A stretch of DNA of 64,000 nt from Medicago truncatula (taxonomy: Eukaryota > Streptophyta > Magnoliopsida > Fabales > Fabaceae), in assembly GCF_003473485.1 (NCBI RefSeq), contig NC_053044.1, forward strand, positions 52,182,091 to 52,246,090. The letters run 5' to 3'. This document shows positions 23,408-33,025 of this stretch, piece after piece. The notes below the pieces were generated by a model that saw only the letters and a list, made by a program, of their open reading frames with translations, was not told the DNA's origin and did not search any database. Each line of letters starts with the position of its first letter. The stretch's first letter is position 1. The translations under genes were made by a program, and so were the position numbers.

Positions 23408-25154
23408 ATGATTCGCGTTAGACTTCTTTTATCTCATTCTCATCGCATTAACCCGGTGCTACCAAATACATCAATTCGTGTCTCAGGTATTAATTACTTT
23501 ACTTTTTTCAGTAACGAACATTTCCCGAATATGCTTGATTATTGACTTTTATTTTCCCCTTTCAGCATCACTGTCAAGATACCACAATTATGAAAGAGAT
23601 CCATCTTCTTCTTCTCTAGTCAAGAGAAAGGGAATTGCCGGGGTAAGTTTTCTTTTTACTTAACTATTTTGTGTCAATTCGTTCCCATAATTTGTATTTT
23701 AATATTTCCATGTGTTCTATGCCTAATCACTGTGTGAATACAAGGTCACCGACGCGGATTTTCAAAAAGGGTTTGAAAATTGGTGCAAGAATCATGAAGC
23801 AACATTCTCCTCAGAGGAAGATAAACAAAGCACGTTCAACTGGTTCCGTAAAACTTATATCTACGGTCGTGAATTTCCTTGTGGTGCTGCCCCTCCCGTG
23901 CATCGCAAAGATATCATAGATTGCCTTCGGAGATATGGAGACAGTAAAGTGATGTATGAGTTTTTGTTGGAAAGATCGAGGTGCACATACGAACTTACAT
24001 AAGACTGAAGGATCATTTTCATCTTTTTTATGTTCTTTTTTCTTTTTCATCTTAGTTTGCTTTCCTAATTAATTTCTTATAATGATGGTGGCTTTAAGTT
24101 TGAGTTCCGAAGTAAGAGTAGTAATATGCTACATGTCAGATAAAATCACAATTTTGGTATAAAATCATGAGTTAGAATTCTAAGCTCTCCTTTCCTTCTT
24201 TTTAACATTCAGTGTTGTGTGTCATTGTCAGTTGCCACTTCTTTCTGTTTCGGTCGTGTAACATGTTTATTCTATTATTTGACTGGTTTGTACTTTGTGT
24301 GACAATCACTGATGCATACCTCAAAACAGAGAAGCAGTAAAGCAAGCAATAAACACAAATGAGTAGAAATATTGTTGGTATTATTGAATTAGAAATTGAA
24401 AATACAGATGAGAACACACTCCTCAATCCTCCCCATAGCAGAGAGAGATTGCAATTCTTTGCTCCCTTTCTTCTCAGATCAATCCTTAATAACATAAATC
24501 ATAACTAAACCACGCCCTCTCAAACTGGCCCTACTGCCACATCAGCAGTGCTACTTCCTATTTCTCCTCATATAGACTTTCCACACCTTAGGCCCACTTT
24601 GCTGGCCCAATATCATTGCGTCCCTATCAATTACTATGTTTATAAAGCTTGCCATAATTGCACAAACATAATGTTTTTGCTGTACAGCTTTGTACTCTTT
24701 AGTCTTTACATACTATATGTAATAATTTAATTATTCTAGATGTTTGCATATTTTTGTTACTTATGATGTTCTTATTGGACTCGATTGCATATTTTTACCT
24801 TTCCATTCTAATTTGCTACTTAGATATTGCTTTACATACACATGCCTCGTCTTTAAAGGGCTCTCATTTAACCTTAAATTTGATTGGAGACATGATTTGT
24901 TATGGTTCTTTTCAAAGTTCTAAGGTTGTTTTAAAACCATATTTGATATGTACAAGTATTGAACGATTTTGCACATTCCTTATTCCTTTTTTTTTTTTTC
25001 TTTTTGCACATGAAGGCAACCTGTCTATCCTCCCTATCCGGCCAACTACAATATAGATGACCCTTCTGTCATGGCTGAACTCGATGAACTTGAGGAAGTT
25101 ACTAAATGTAACTGTCCTGACTGTTGCACTGGCCGCGACCTCGGGCAATATTGA
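23408..25154 (+). CDS. Small protein with I29 (cathepsin propeptide)-like segment, probably organelle-targeted; function unknown
   Basis: Exons 23408-23486, 23566-23642, 23745-23980 and 25016-25154 join in frame to 176 aa. The first three junctions are GT-AG with consistent phases. The N-terminus MIRVRLLLSHSHRINP is basic and amphipathic, suggesting mitochondrial import. Residues around 58-92 (FENWCKNHEATFSSEEDK, then FNWFRKTY) match the FxxW...SxEE...F pattern of the I29 inhibitor prodomain. No protease domain follows. The last exon encodes YPPYPANYNIDDPSVMAELD and a Cys-rich KCNCPDCC before the stop. The exon 3 donor is uncertain: GTGCAC at 23981 keeps frame, but reading on reaches a stop at 24000-24002 and gives a 137-codon-scale shorter form. 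I do not recognise the family. The coding structure is well supported; the function is not. Confidence 0.7.
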
Positions 25155-26029
25155 ACGCGGCGCCAGGTTGTTGTCTAACAATGGAGACCCTACAATAACG
25201 TAAGATTGAATGATCATTTTCACGTTTTTCTGTTTTTTTTTTCTGTCCTATCTTCATATTATGGTGGCTTTAAGTTAAAGTTATTTATTAAGAGTGTTGT
25301 AATATGCTATGTGTGGGATAAAATCAGGACTATGGTATTAAATCAAACTTTTGGAATGGTGAATAGGTAATGAGTTGGAATTGTATGCTCTCCTTTAGCA
25401 ATGCAGTGTCGCGTGTCATTGCCACAATTTGTTGTGTTTTATCAACATATTTCTTTTTATTCTAGTCATGTTTCCTTTATTCTATTGTTTTATTGTTCTC
25501 TATGCTAATCACTATGTTTATAAAGCTTGCCATAGCTTAACAATACATGTGATAATTTTATATTTCTAGATATTTATCTTCAATTTGGGAGATATATGCA
25601 TCGGAACACTTGTTTCTGAGCTATACCTCATTGCCATTTTGCATATTTTTGCTAATTTTGATGTTCTTATTGAATTATATTGCATATTTTTACCTTTCAC
25701 ATCTACTTAGTCACTTAGGCATTGTTGTGTATACATGCCTCATCTTTAACTGGGGCTCATTAAACATTATTATTATTTTTTGGGTGAAACCATTAACATT
25801 AACCTTGATCTGAGACATGAATTGTCTTAGCGTGTCATTGGTGCTTTTTCGAAGTTCTAAGGTTTTGTTTAAAAACCGTTTTTTATATGTCGAACGTATT
25901 GGACGGTCTTACTACATTTCTTGTTTTTTATTTCTTTCTTACACATGAGGTTACCCTCATATTCTCCCCATTGTAATTTCCTTTCCTCTGACGGTATTTG
26001 TTTTCTTATTTTGTGTTGTGACTTGCAGG
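24000..26029. repeat. Tandem duplication of intron sequence in the I29-like gene
   Basis: Copy A (from about 24000 to 25015) and copy B (from about 25195 to 26029) share a long ordered series of words. Examples are gatcattttca, ggtggctttaagtt, gtaatatgctac/gtaatatgctat, tgtttataaagcttgccata, ttgcatatttttacctttc and aagttctaaggtt, each ending in a pyrimidine-rich acceptor tract. Copy A is longer because of an insertion at about 24305-24635. Confidence 0.85.
24305..24635. mobile_element. Insertion of unclassified repeat inside copy A of the duplicated intron
   Basis: Comparison of the two duplicated intron copies shows about 325 bp present only in copy A, between caatcact and tactatgtttataaagc. 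The insert includes the word cctcaaaacagagaagcag and a minus-strand open frame (24495-24202) of low-complexity hydrophobic character. It looks like an LTR or TRIM fragment, but no family is assigned. Confidence 0.5.
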
Positions 26030-26117
26030 AAGATATAAACCATCTTGGGCAATGGCAACATTGTTATCTTGCGGAGGTTATATAGGCTATGCATCTTTTA
26101 GTGGATCAATGAGCTAG
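26030..26117 (+). other. Candidate alternative or vestigial last exon of the I29-like gene
   Basis: A strong acceptor (tgttgtgacttgcag) precedes 26030. One frame then reads RYKPSWAMATLLSCGGYIGY, then ASFSGSMS and a stop at about 26115. It is weakly hydrophobic and could be a membrane anchor. It lies after the main stop at 25154, so it would be used only by alternative splicing or as 3' UTR. Confidence 0.35.
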
Positions 26118-26396
26118 CACTGACTTTTAGTTTATGAATTTATTTATATGTAATGGTAGTGTGGAGAAATAGCTGTTCTGGTCTATTTTAGACTTTTTAG
26201 AATATTTAAGAACTTATTGTTGAATCATTTACCTATTAATTATCAAAGTTGTTTGTATATGATTCACTAGGAGTAATATTTAGACTATTTTACTCCAGTG
26301 ACATCTAAAAGAATCATGACAAATTGACAGTAGCCTGAGTAGTAATTAAGTTCATGGCAAGACATACAATGAAATGGAATATATAATCATAAGTGT

Positions 26397-26657
26397 GGGG
26401 AGATTAGTCACTTTAGTCCCTGAATAGGAAAGGAGTCGTCACTTTAGTCTCTGAATGCAGATAAGTTGCAAAATAGTCCCTGAATGTAGACTCTGTTAGT
26501 CAATTTAGTCCCTGAATGCAGACTCCGTTAGTCAATTTAGTCCATGAATGTAGACTCGTGTTAGTCACTTTGACCCCTGAAATTGACCAACAGAGTCTAC
26601 ATTCAGGAACTGTTTTGCAATTTCTCTGCATTCAGGGACTAAAGTGACTAATTCCCC
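26397..26657. mobile_element. MULE-type MITE with internal triplicated unit
   Basis: The ends GGGGAGATTAGTCACTTTAG and CTAAAGTGACTAATTCCCC are inverted. Inside, the unit gttagtcaatttagtcc-tgaatg-agactc is repeated three times with small changes. Confidence 0.75.
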
Positions 26658-27599
26658 GTAAATGTGATTGAGGGCTTTCAAGTTATTACCATGTAATATG
26701 TGGAGTACTTCAATGCTAAGTGTACTCTTCTAAACGATTAATCCATCTCAATGCACGATTTTAATTTGACTTCTATATATCTTTTTTTAACCTGACTTGA
26801 TTTTTTAGCTTTTTTTTCTATCCAATTGAAATCATGGGTAACTAGTTTTAAACAACCCTTTGTCTTAATGTTTATTTTAACCAAGCTTTGAAAAGTATTA
26901 TTTCTTTTGTGCACTTGAAAATTTGGAACATCCTTGTTTTAAACAAATGTGTGTTTGTTACTGCTCAATCTATATGTTTTAATTTGATTGTGTTTGTTTC
27001 TCCCTCATTTTTCTGACCTTGGCGGTCTATACATTTTATTCACTTTTTGTTTGATGACAGAAAAGGGAGAAGAGTATTAAGCAATAAGTTAGAATAAAGA
27101 AATTTAAATTACGGGGGAGGGCATATTATTTTTTTCAATAAAAAATTCGGGTTTGACATCATTATTTTTTTAACTGCAAAATGGATTTATATTAGATAAA
27201 GAGAGAGGTAGTTAGTATTTTACCCACTAAACTAACAAAAGTACAAAGGATACTCGATCAAAGAAGAAATAAATATTACAGACTAGAAAATAAAACAGTC
27301 AAGTGACTTTTAAAAATCACTCATGATACAAACAAGGGCCATTTTGTTTCTACATAGGAACCACCTCATACATATTTTTACCTTAGCATTTACCTTATTT
27401 TTAATATTATTAATTATTTTTTCTACAATACATTTAATAATTTATTACCTCATTTTATCTATTTATCTTTTTGCGGCCATTAAAATTGGACTGCGAGAAT
27501 ATAGCAATCATTTTTTTCCATTTAAAATCAATTTTAACTATATTTTAAAAAAGATTCAATAGAGAAGAAGTGGGGATTTTAGGAAAATTTTGTTGATAC
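26658..27599. other. Gene-free stretch
   Basis: No gene or bounded repeat is supported. A 79-codon plus-strand open frame (27323-27562) is low-complexity hydrophobic and not called. Confidence 0.4.
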
Positions 27600-27990
27600 G
27601 TTGGATATAATATGCTTGAATAAGGAGAAGAGGGTTGTGGTTCGAACGATAAAAGAGTTTAATATGACATTACTAGGGAAATGATGTTGGACGTTGAAAA
27701 TGAATCATCGTTGTTTATGATATAACATCTTAGTGGCACGTTATGGTGAGGAGCGGGTGGTCTTGTGACAAAGCTAAATTAGGATTAATTTGTTTGAAAG
27801 ATTTGATGAATTTGAGTGTAGGTGTTGGGGTGAGAGTAGACACTTGGTTCGACGATAATTTGGGACGCGTAGAAGACTAAGTGTCCTTTACGCTATTTTG
27901 GTGGGATCTATGACTAGAGAAAGGTCATTTATGTGTTAGGTTTATACGTCTTTTTAACTTAGCTAAAAATAAGCTATAGACGGTAGAAGA
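27600..27990 (+). mobile_element. L1-type LINE relic (region between RT and zf-RVT)
   Basis: The plus strand, with stops and shifts, reads a GLWFER-like block, then WHVMVRSGWSCDKAKLG, VGVGVRVDTWFDDNLGR and FIRLFNLAKNK. The TWFDDN and RLFNLA blocks in this order are typical of plant L1 LINE ORF2. Decayed. Confidence 0.65.
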
Positions 27991-28499
27991 GATAAGCTCT
28001 CTAGGTAGAGGGAAAATCATGACAAAGGAGACAACGATTGTTGGTTTGGGAGGAAGAGCATGCGGGAGAGTGCAATGAGCTCTTAAGAGCATCAAGAGCG
28101 TTGGTTCTACATATTGTCATTAAAACACAAGAACACAAAGTTTTGTTCTAGGCATTGTAGGAGAATGACCTGGAAGACAGGTTGGAGAACCATTCTCGCA
28201 GGGAAAAGAAAATACTATGTGAAGTTCATGGTGGACCGCATATAAAACAAATTAAGAACTTAAATGAATTGTAGTGAAAATGAAGAAGTGTTCTTGAATC
28301 CTATGTAGCAATTATTGGCCCACAAAAATTAACATGAGAACATCAACATTATTCTAGCATTGATGATGCTCTAACATCTATTATTTTGCAAGATGATGTA
28401 GCTGACATGCAGTGGCGGAGCCAGGAATTACATAGAGCCTGGGCGAAAAATTTATCGCAAATTCACATGTGACATAATATATATATAAATTCCTTCCTT

Positions 28500-28536
<37 letters not shown>

Positions 28537-28609
28537 TAGATATAGATAAATAGTCATATATAAAAATAAAAAAGGATCGTCATATTAAGTTGTTTGAAGG
28601 ATTTATCGG

Positions 28610-28958
28610 CACTGGCGGATCTTGAGTTATTTTCTCGGGGGTACCAAAATTCTATGAAATATATATTAAGCTGTTTGAAAGATTAATCAAAAATGTTAAC
28701 TGCTGTAGTGATTTAATTTACATGGGTATAGCTCAGAGGTGTGTGTTCAATTCCCTCCATGGAACATTTTTGAAAAAAAAGTAAATATATACAGAAATAT
28801 AAAAAAGGGAGAAGAAGGAAGAATCGAACCCGCAACGTCTGAGAAAAATAGCAACTGCTTTTCCACTGCGCTAGCTGGAAAATATATAAATAAAATGCCT
28901 GATATAATATATATAGAAACATTGCGGTACCATGGGTTCTAAGGAAGATCCGCCATTA
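28610..28958. mobile_element. Nested hAT-like element
   Basis: Inverted ends TGGCGGATCTT and AAGATCCGCCA lie inside the outer hAT. The flanks tttatcgg (28602-28609) and attatcga (28959-28966) match at the six central bases, an eroded 8-bp duplication. The insert is 349 bp and carries a tRNA-like segment but no transposase frame. Confidence 0.65.
28817..28878 (-). ncRNA. tRNA-like Pol III promoter segment in the nested element
   Basis: The minus strand shows an A-box-like TAGCGCAGTGG near 28876 and a B-box GGGTTCGATTC near 28820, about 45 bp apart as in tRNA genes. The flanking arms do not form a full acceptor stem, so this is a relic or SINE-like module, not a tRNA gene. A facing partial A box (TAGCTCAGAGG) lies on the plus strand near 28729. 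Confidence 0.4.
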
Positions 28959-29011
28959 ATTATCGATTGAGCCCGGGGTCGACGGGCGGTGAAACCGCCC
29001 CTGCTGACATG

Positions 29012-29588
29012 GGATTATAACACATACAACCAACTAAATGTATACGATTAACAAAGTTTATCATTTATTGTCATACGGGGAAGCCTGATGGTGGAGTTGA
29101 TATTACTAACATTATTTGAAATGTCACTCTTTTTGTTTGAAGATTACTTCCTAATTGAATTCCTACCAAAGTCAACTTGTTTTGAAGATGTATTATTGTT
29201 GTAATGTTTTGAACTTGAGTTCTTCTCATAACTCTTTTTTGTTGGGTAGAACATTGTTTTTTAGTTTATATATTCTGTCCTTTTAACAAAAACAATCTCT
29301 TCTACTAATTTTTTTTTTGGTGGTGACTCGATTAATATAGTACACTAGACAATTTTACAAATGAAAATTGAAAGCGTAAAAGAGAAGGTTACGGGTAAGA
29401 CAATATCAAGTGTTGTTATCAAGCCTAGCTTAAGCGATGCAGCGGGGTCCAGTTAGAAATAAGACATTGCATTGGAATTGAAACTTGCTACCAAACGGTC
29501 CAAAAAGTCATCGTCTCCTTCACGCCTTTGCAACCTTCAACACTGTTGCACTTCAATTCATCTCTTTACACTTTAGCTAATCCAAATC
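29012..29588. other. Upstream region of the COL4-like gene
   Basis: No coding frame. The stretch between the hAT element and the G-box is presumed promoter of the COL4-like gene. Confidence 0.4.
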
Positions 29589-29594
29589 CACGTG
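29589..29594 (+). promoter_or_regulatory. G-box in the COL4-like promoter
   Basis: CACGTG within ccacgtgtcg lies 160 bp upstream of the start codon. G-boxes bind bZIP and bHLH factors, including light-signalling proteins, fitting the light/clock regulation known for COL genes. A CTT-rich leader (29703-29729) follows. Confidence 0.55.
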
Positions 29595-29754
29595 TCGACC
29601 TCCAATTCGCCATTCTTCAGATATCCCTGTCCCACCACACTAGGTAGAATTGAATTGTACTGAAACAAAACAAGTAATCAACTTATCCCCCTTTCACATA
29701 ACACCTCCTCTTCTTCTTCTTCTTCTTTCAAACTAAAAAAAACTTCCTTCCAAA

Positions 29755-30726
29755 ATGGCTTCTAAACTCTGTGACTCATGCAAATCCGCCACCGCAACTC
29801 TCTACTGCCGCCCTGACTCCGCCTTCCTCTGCGGCGCTTGTGACTCCAAAGTCCACGCCGCTAACAAACTCGCCTCCCGTCATCCTCGCGTCACTCTCTG
29901 TGAAGTCTGCGAACAAGCACCTGCACATGTCACGTGTAAAGCCGATGCAGCTTCTCTTTGCATCACCTGTGACCGTGACATCCACACTGCTAATCCTCTC
30001 GCCGCACGTCACGAGCGTGTTCCCGTTACTCCGTTCTTCGAATCCAACACTTCTCACTCTGTTAAATCGCTTAACAACAACAATAACAACTACGATGCTG
30101 TTAAAGATGAAGCTGAAGCTGCTTCGTGGTTGATCTCTGATCCGAAAGCAGATCTCAACTCATCTCCTTATCTTTTCTCTGATTCCGAAGCTATTCCGTT
30201 TATGGATCTTGATTACGGTGTAATTGAACATAAAAACGACGGTGTTGTTCCCGTTCACGGTAACTTCGATCCTTTTGTTTCTGCTTACAAGAACAACAAC
30301 GTGCACTTGCATACAGAGTTAGAAACACCGTCACAGTCGCAGATTAGTCAGAGTGTAAGAGATCTTAGATCTAAGATTCTAAGCTTGATATATAGACATA
30401 GAAATATTGATTAATATATATCTTACACTTATTTTTTTGTTATGATTGATTAGGTTTCATCTTCCTCGATGGACGTTGGAGTTGTTCCTGACGCGAACAC
30501 CGTGCCGGAGATATCAAACTGTGGTTACGGGACGGTGGCGGTGGATCGTGAAGCTAGGGTTATGAGGTACAGGGAGAAGAGGAAGAATCGAAGATTCGAG
30601 AAGACAATTCGTTATGCTTCTCGTAAAGCTTATGCGGAAACTAGGCCTAGGATTAAAGGGAGGTTTGCGAAACGCACTGATGCAGTTGATTCCATTTCTG
30701 GATACGGCGTCGTTCCCACTTGTTGA
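29755..30726 (+). CDS. COL4: CONSTANS-LIKE zinc-finger transcription factor (COL3/COL4 type)
   Basis: Two exons, 29755-30354 and 30454-30726, with a 99-bp GT-AG intron between codons; 290 aa. Two tandem B-boxes occupy residues 6-43 and 49-86 with complete Cys/His/Asp zinc ligands (CDSC...CRPD...CGAC...H; CEVC...CKAD...CITC...H). They are followed by [12 protein letters not shown], typical of group I COLs. Exon 2 begins with the group I motif [13 protein letters not shown]. The CCT domain spans residues 232-274 ([19 protein letters not shown], then [11 protein letters not shown]), and the protein ends [11 protein letters not shown] binds DNA with NF-Y. COL3/COL4 act in photomorphogenesis, branching and flowering. 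The middle region is shorter than Arabidopsis COL4 (from memory about 360 aa). The symbol rests on sequence plus the conserved GDU-COL4-PP2C gene order, so COL3 remains possible. Confidence 0.9.
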
Positions 30727-30963
30727 TTTATTTTTTGCTCTTGTTGATTTTGTTGCTTCCTATCTTCCCGCTGCATTTTCTTTCATGATGTATATAACTT
30801 TTTGCTTGTTTAATTATGTAATGTAAAGTTGCAAACTGACCTTGCTTGCCAAACGATTGATTTTCTATGCCTTTTGGGGTGAAATTTGCATGTTGATTAA
30901 CGTATCTTAATCTGTAATAACATTGGCTTAGGACGTGTGATTACATGATTTTTTAATCACTAA

Positions 30964-31218
30964 TCATAATATTTTAATCAAAGTTCTTTCTGCTCTGTGA
31001 CGTAATGCAACTTTCTTTTGACTTGGATCGTCTTCTTCCAAATAGTGTCTCAATCCTGCTACTATGCGTCTCAATAATACAATGAATCGGTTTGCATAGG
31101 AAACACCTCCGCAGCAAGGATTTACTCCTTTTACATTCCCAACTAGAGCACGTGTTACTGCAACAAGTAACACCACGAACTTCACTTCCAGAATCAAGAA
31201 AGTTAAGTACAAAAACAT
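30964..31218 (-). CDS. Possible small secreted or membrane protein, unrecognised
   Basis: An 84-codon frame begins MFLYLTFLILEVKFVVLLVA, a signal-peptide-like start. It continues with a Gly/Cys patch (GVNPCCGG) and a basic, helical C-terminus (LRRIVAGLRHYLEEDDPSQK). Composition is more protein-like than the surrounding frames, yet I recognise no family and see no supporting promoter. It converges on the COL4-like gene from 240 bp away. It could be a gene remnant or chance. Confidence 0.2.
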   Translation of the reverse strand: MFLYLTFLILEVKFVVLLVAVTRALVGNVKGVNPCCGGVSYANRFIVLLRRIVAGLRHYLEEDDPSQKKVALRHRAERTLIKIL

Positions 31219-31832
31219 AGTTTATGTTGGGTCATCCATCATGGGGGGGACTCAAGTGGTCATCTACACTGGGTGAACGTATTGAGTGAGAGTGATCATA
31301 GAGGTAAGTTGGATTGGTCCTCATAATTTGCCGCAGCCATGTGTCCTCGATCGTCCAATCATGATTTAAGATAGAATTATAAAATAAAATTTGAATCCTT
31401 TTTTTACGAAGTTTGCTCGATGAAGATTAGACCGTTTTTAATGTAACGAATGCAGGACTGCGTTAAAAAGTTGATTGCAACAAATCTTATTTTGAGTTGG
31501 ATGCTCAATTTTAACCAAATTTTTAAATATTGAATTTATGGATACTCTAGTTTATATATTGTTTAACATTCATTTTTTAAAGTAAATGAGCATCTTATCT
31601 TAGAGGGCAAACAATCATTTTCACTAAGTGTAACACCATATTCCCTTTTATCTAAACATTGTAAACATATCTTCGAGTAGCATGTATTTTAACCAAGAAC
31701 GACAGACCCAAAACCTTTACATTTACCACTTGTGCCAACAAGTTATAAGGCATATTTTGTCCAAAAAGATATATTATAAAGCATATAATAAATTTGTCAT
31801 ATAAAGTGTTCCTCATAAGATGTATCCCTTCT

Positions 31833-32572
31833 CCCTTACTCCTTAGAGTTGTTAGGTTAGCAACAACTTAACCCTAAAATTTTGGCTCTAAAACTGCAAC
31901 ATTTAATGCTAATGAGGTTAACCTAAAAATATTTCCCTCCTAAGGCATTTGCAATTTGAATTTCAAAAATATTTTCAATGAATTAATTCAAAACCATTCG
32001 GTTCCTTTTGATTAACTATTGCACTGCAATTAATATTTTCCATCGGTAACCCATGTAAATCCCTTGCTCCTTAAAGTTGTTAGGTTAGCAACAACTTAAC
32101 CCTAAATTTTTGACTCTAAAATTGCAGCATTTAATGCCAATGAGGTTAACCTAAAAATATTTCCCTCCTAAGGCATTTGCAATTTGAATTTCAAAAATAT
32201 TTTCAGTGAATTAATCCAAAACCATTTGGTTCCTTTTGGTTAACTATGCTAAAATTTCTCCTCTCTTTGAACGATGCACTGCAATTAATATTTTTCATCG
32301 GTAACCCATGCAAATCCCTTACTCCTTAAAGTTGTTAGGTTAGCAACAATTTAACCCTAAATTTTTGCCTCTAAAACTGCAGCATTTAATGCTAATGAGG
32401 TTAACCTAAAAATATTTCCCTCCTAAGGCATTTGCAATTTGAATTTCAAAAATATTTTCAGTGAATTAATCCAAAACCATTCGGTTCCTTTTGGTTAACT
32501 ATGCTAAAATTTCTCCTCTCTTTGAACGATGCCCTGCAATTAATATTTTTCATCGGTAACCCATGTAAATTG
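31833..32572. repeat. Three-copy tandem repeat of about 230-255 bp
   Basis: Copies start near 31833, 32061 and 32317. Each runs from cttactcctta/ccttgctccttaaa through gttgttaggttagcaacaac, gaggttaacctaaaaatatt and tcaaaaatattttca to catcggtaacccatg. Copy 1 lacks the roughly 28-bp piece around aaatttctcctctctttg that copies 2 and 3 hold. A diverged fourth copy (aggtttgcaaccac, gatttcaaaat-like words) is at about 33026-33300. Confidence 0.9.
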
Positions 32573-33025
32573 CACATTTCACACAACTCAGCCTGACTCT
32601 CCATTTTCCCACTCAGATGCACCGAATGCAGCACCTCAATTTTCTGCTATATATATACATCCAACACACATCAGTCAGACATCATTTTTTTTTTTTTGAA
32701 GAATCATGTTGTAACCATGCGTGTATAGATAATGGAATAGCAATAAGGAGAATAACAAAGTCCAATAATAAGTAGCCTTCAAATGCTTTTAATTGATGAG
32801 AAAGTAGCACTACACATAAACAATGAAGAGCAACGTCTGTTAAACTTCCCCTCCCTATACATTCACATATAAAGAATGTATTCTTTTTACATTTATTACT
32901 CTATGTTTATTGGAAATAGTCTATGTTGGTACATTTGTTTGTTTGTCTGTCATACCTAAAGGATTACGAATGAATAAAGTCATATAAATACCCTTATAAA
33001 TATTCAGTCATATATTATGCCTTAT

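Larger units (their letters stand above)
28410..29003. mobile_element. Non-autonomous hAT element with 8-bp target duplication
   Basis: It starts CAGTGGCGGAGCC and ends GGTGAAACCGCCCCTG, so the 9-bp ends CAGTGGCGG/CAGGGGCGG (complement) match at 8 of 9 positions. The 8-bp word CTGACATG flanks it exactly at 28402-28409 and 29004-29011. A CA...TG terminus with an 8-bp duplication is the hAT signature. There is no transposase frame. Another element is nested inside. Confidence 0.88.

Noticed and set aside
24202-24495. 97-codon hydrophobic frame on the minus strand
   Set aside because: It falls inside an insertion present in only one of two duplicated introns and is repeat-derived.
28817-28878. 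Functional tRNA gene
   Set aside because: A and B boxes are present, but acceptor and anticodon stems do not close, and it lies within a transposon.
29771-30133. Overlapping frames on both strands of COL4 exon 1
   Set aside because: They are shadows of the GC-richer coding exon, which has clear B-box and CCT domains in frame 1.
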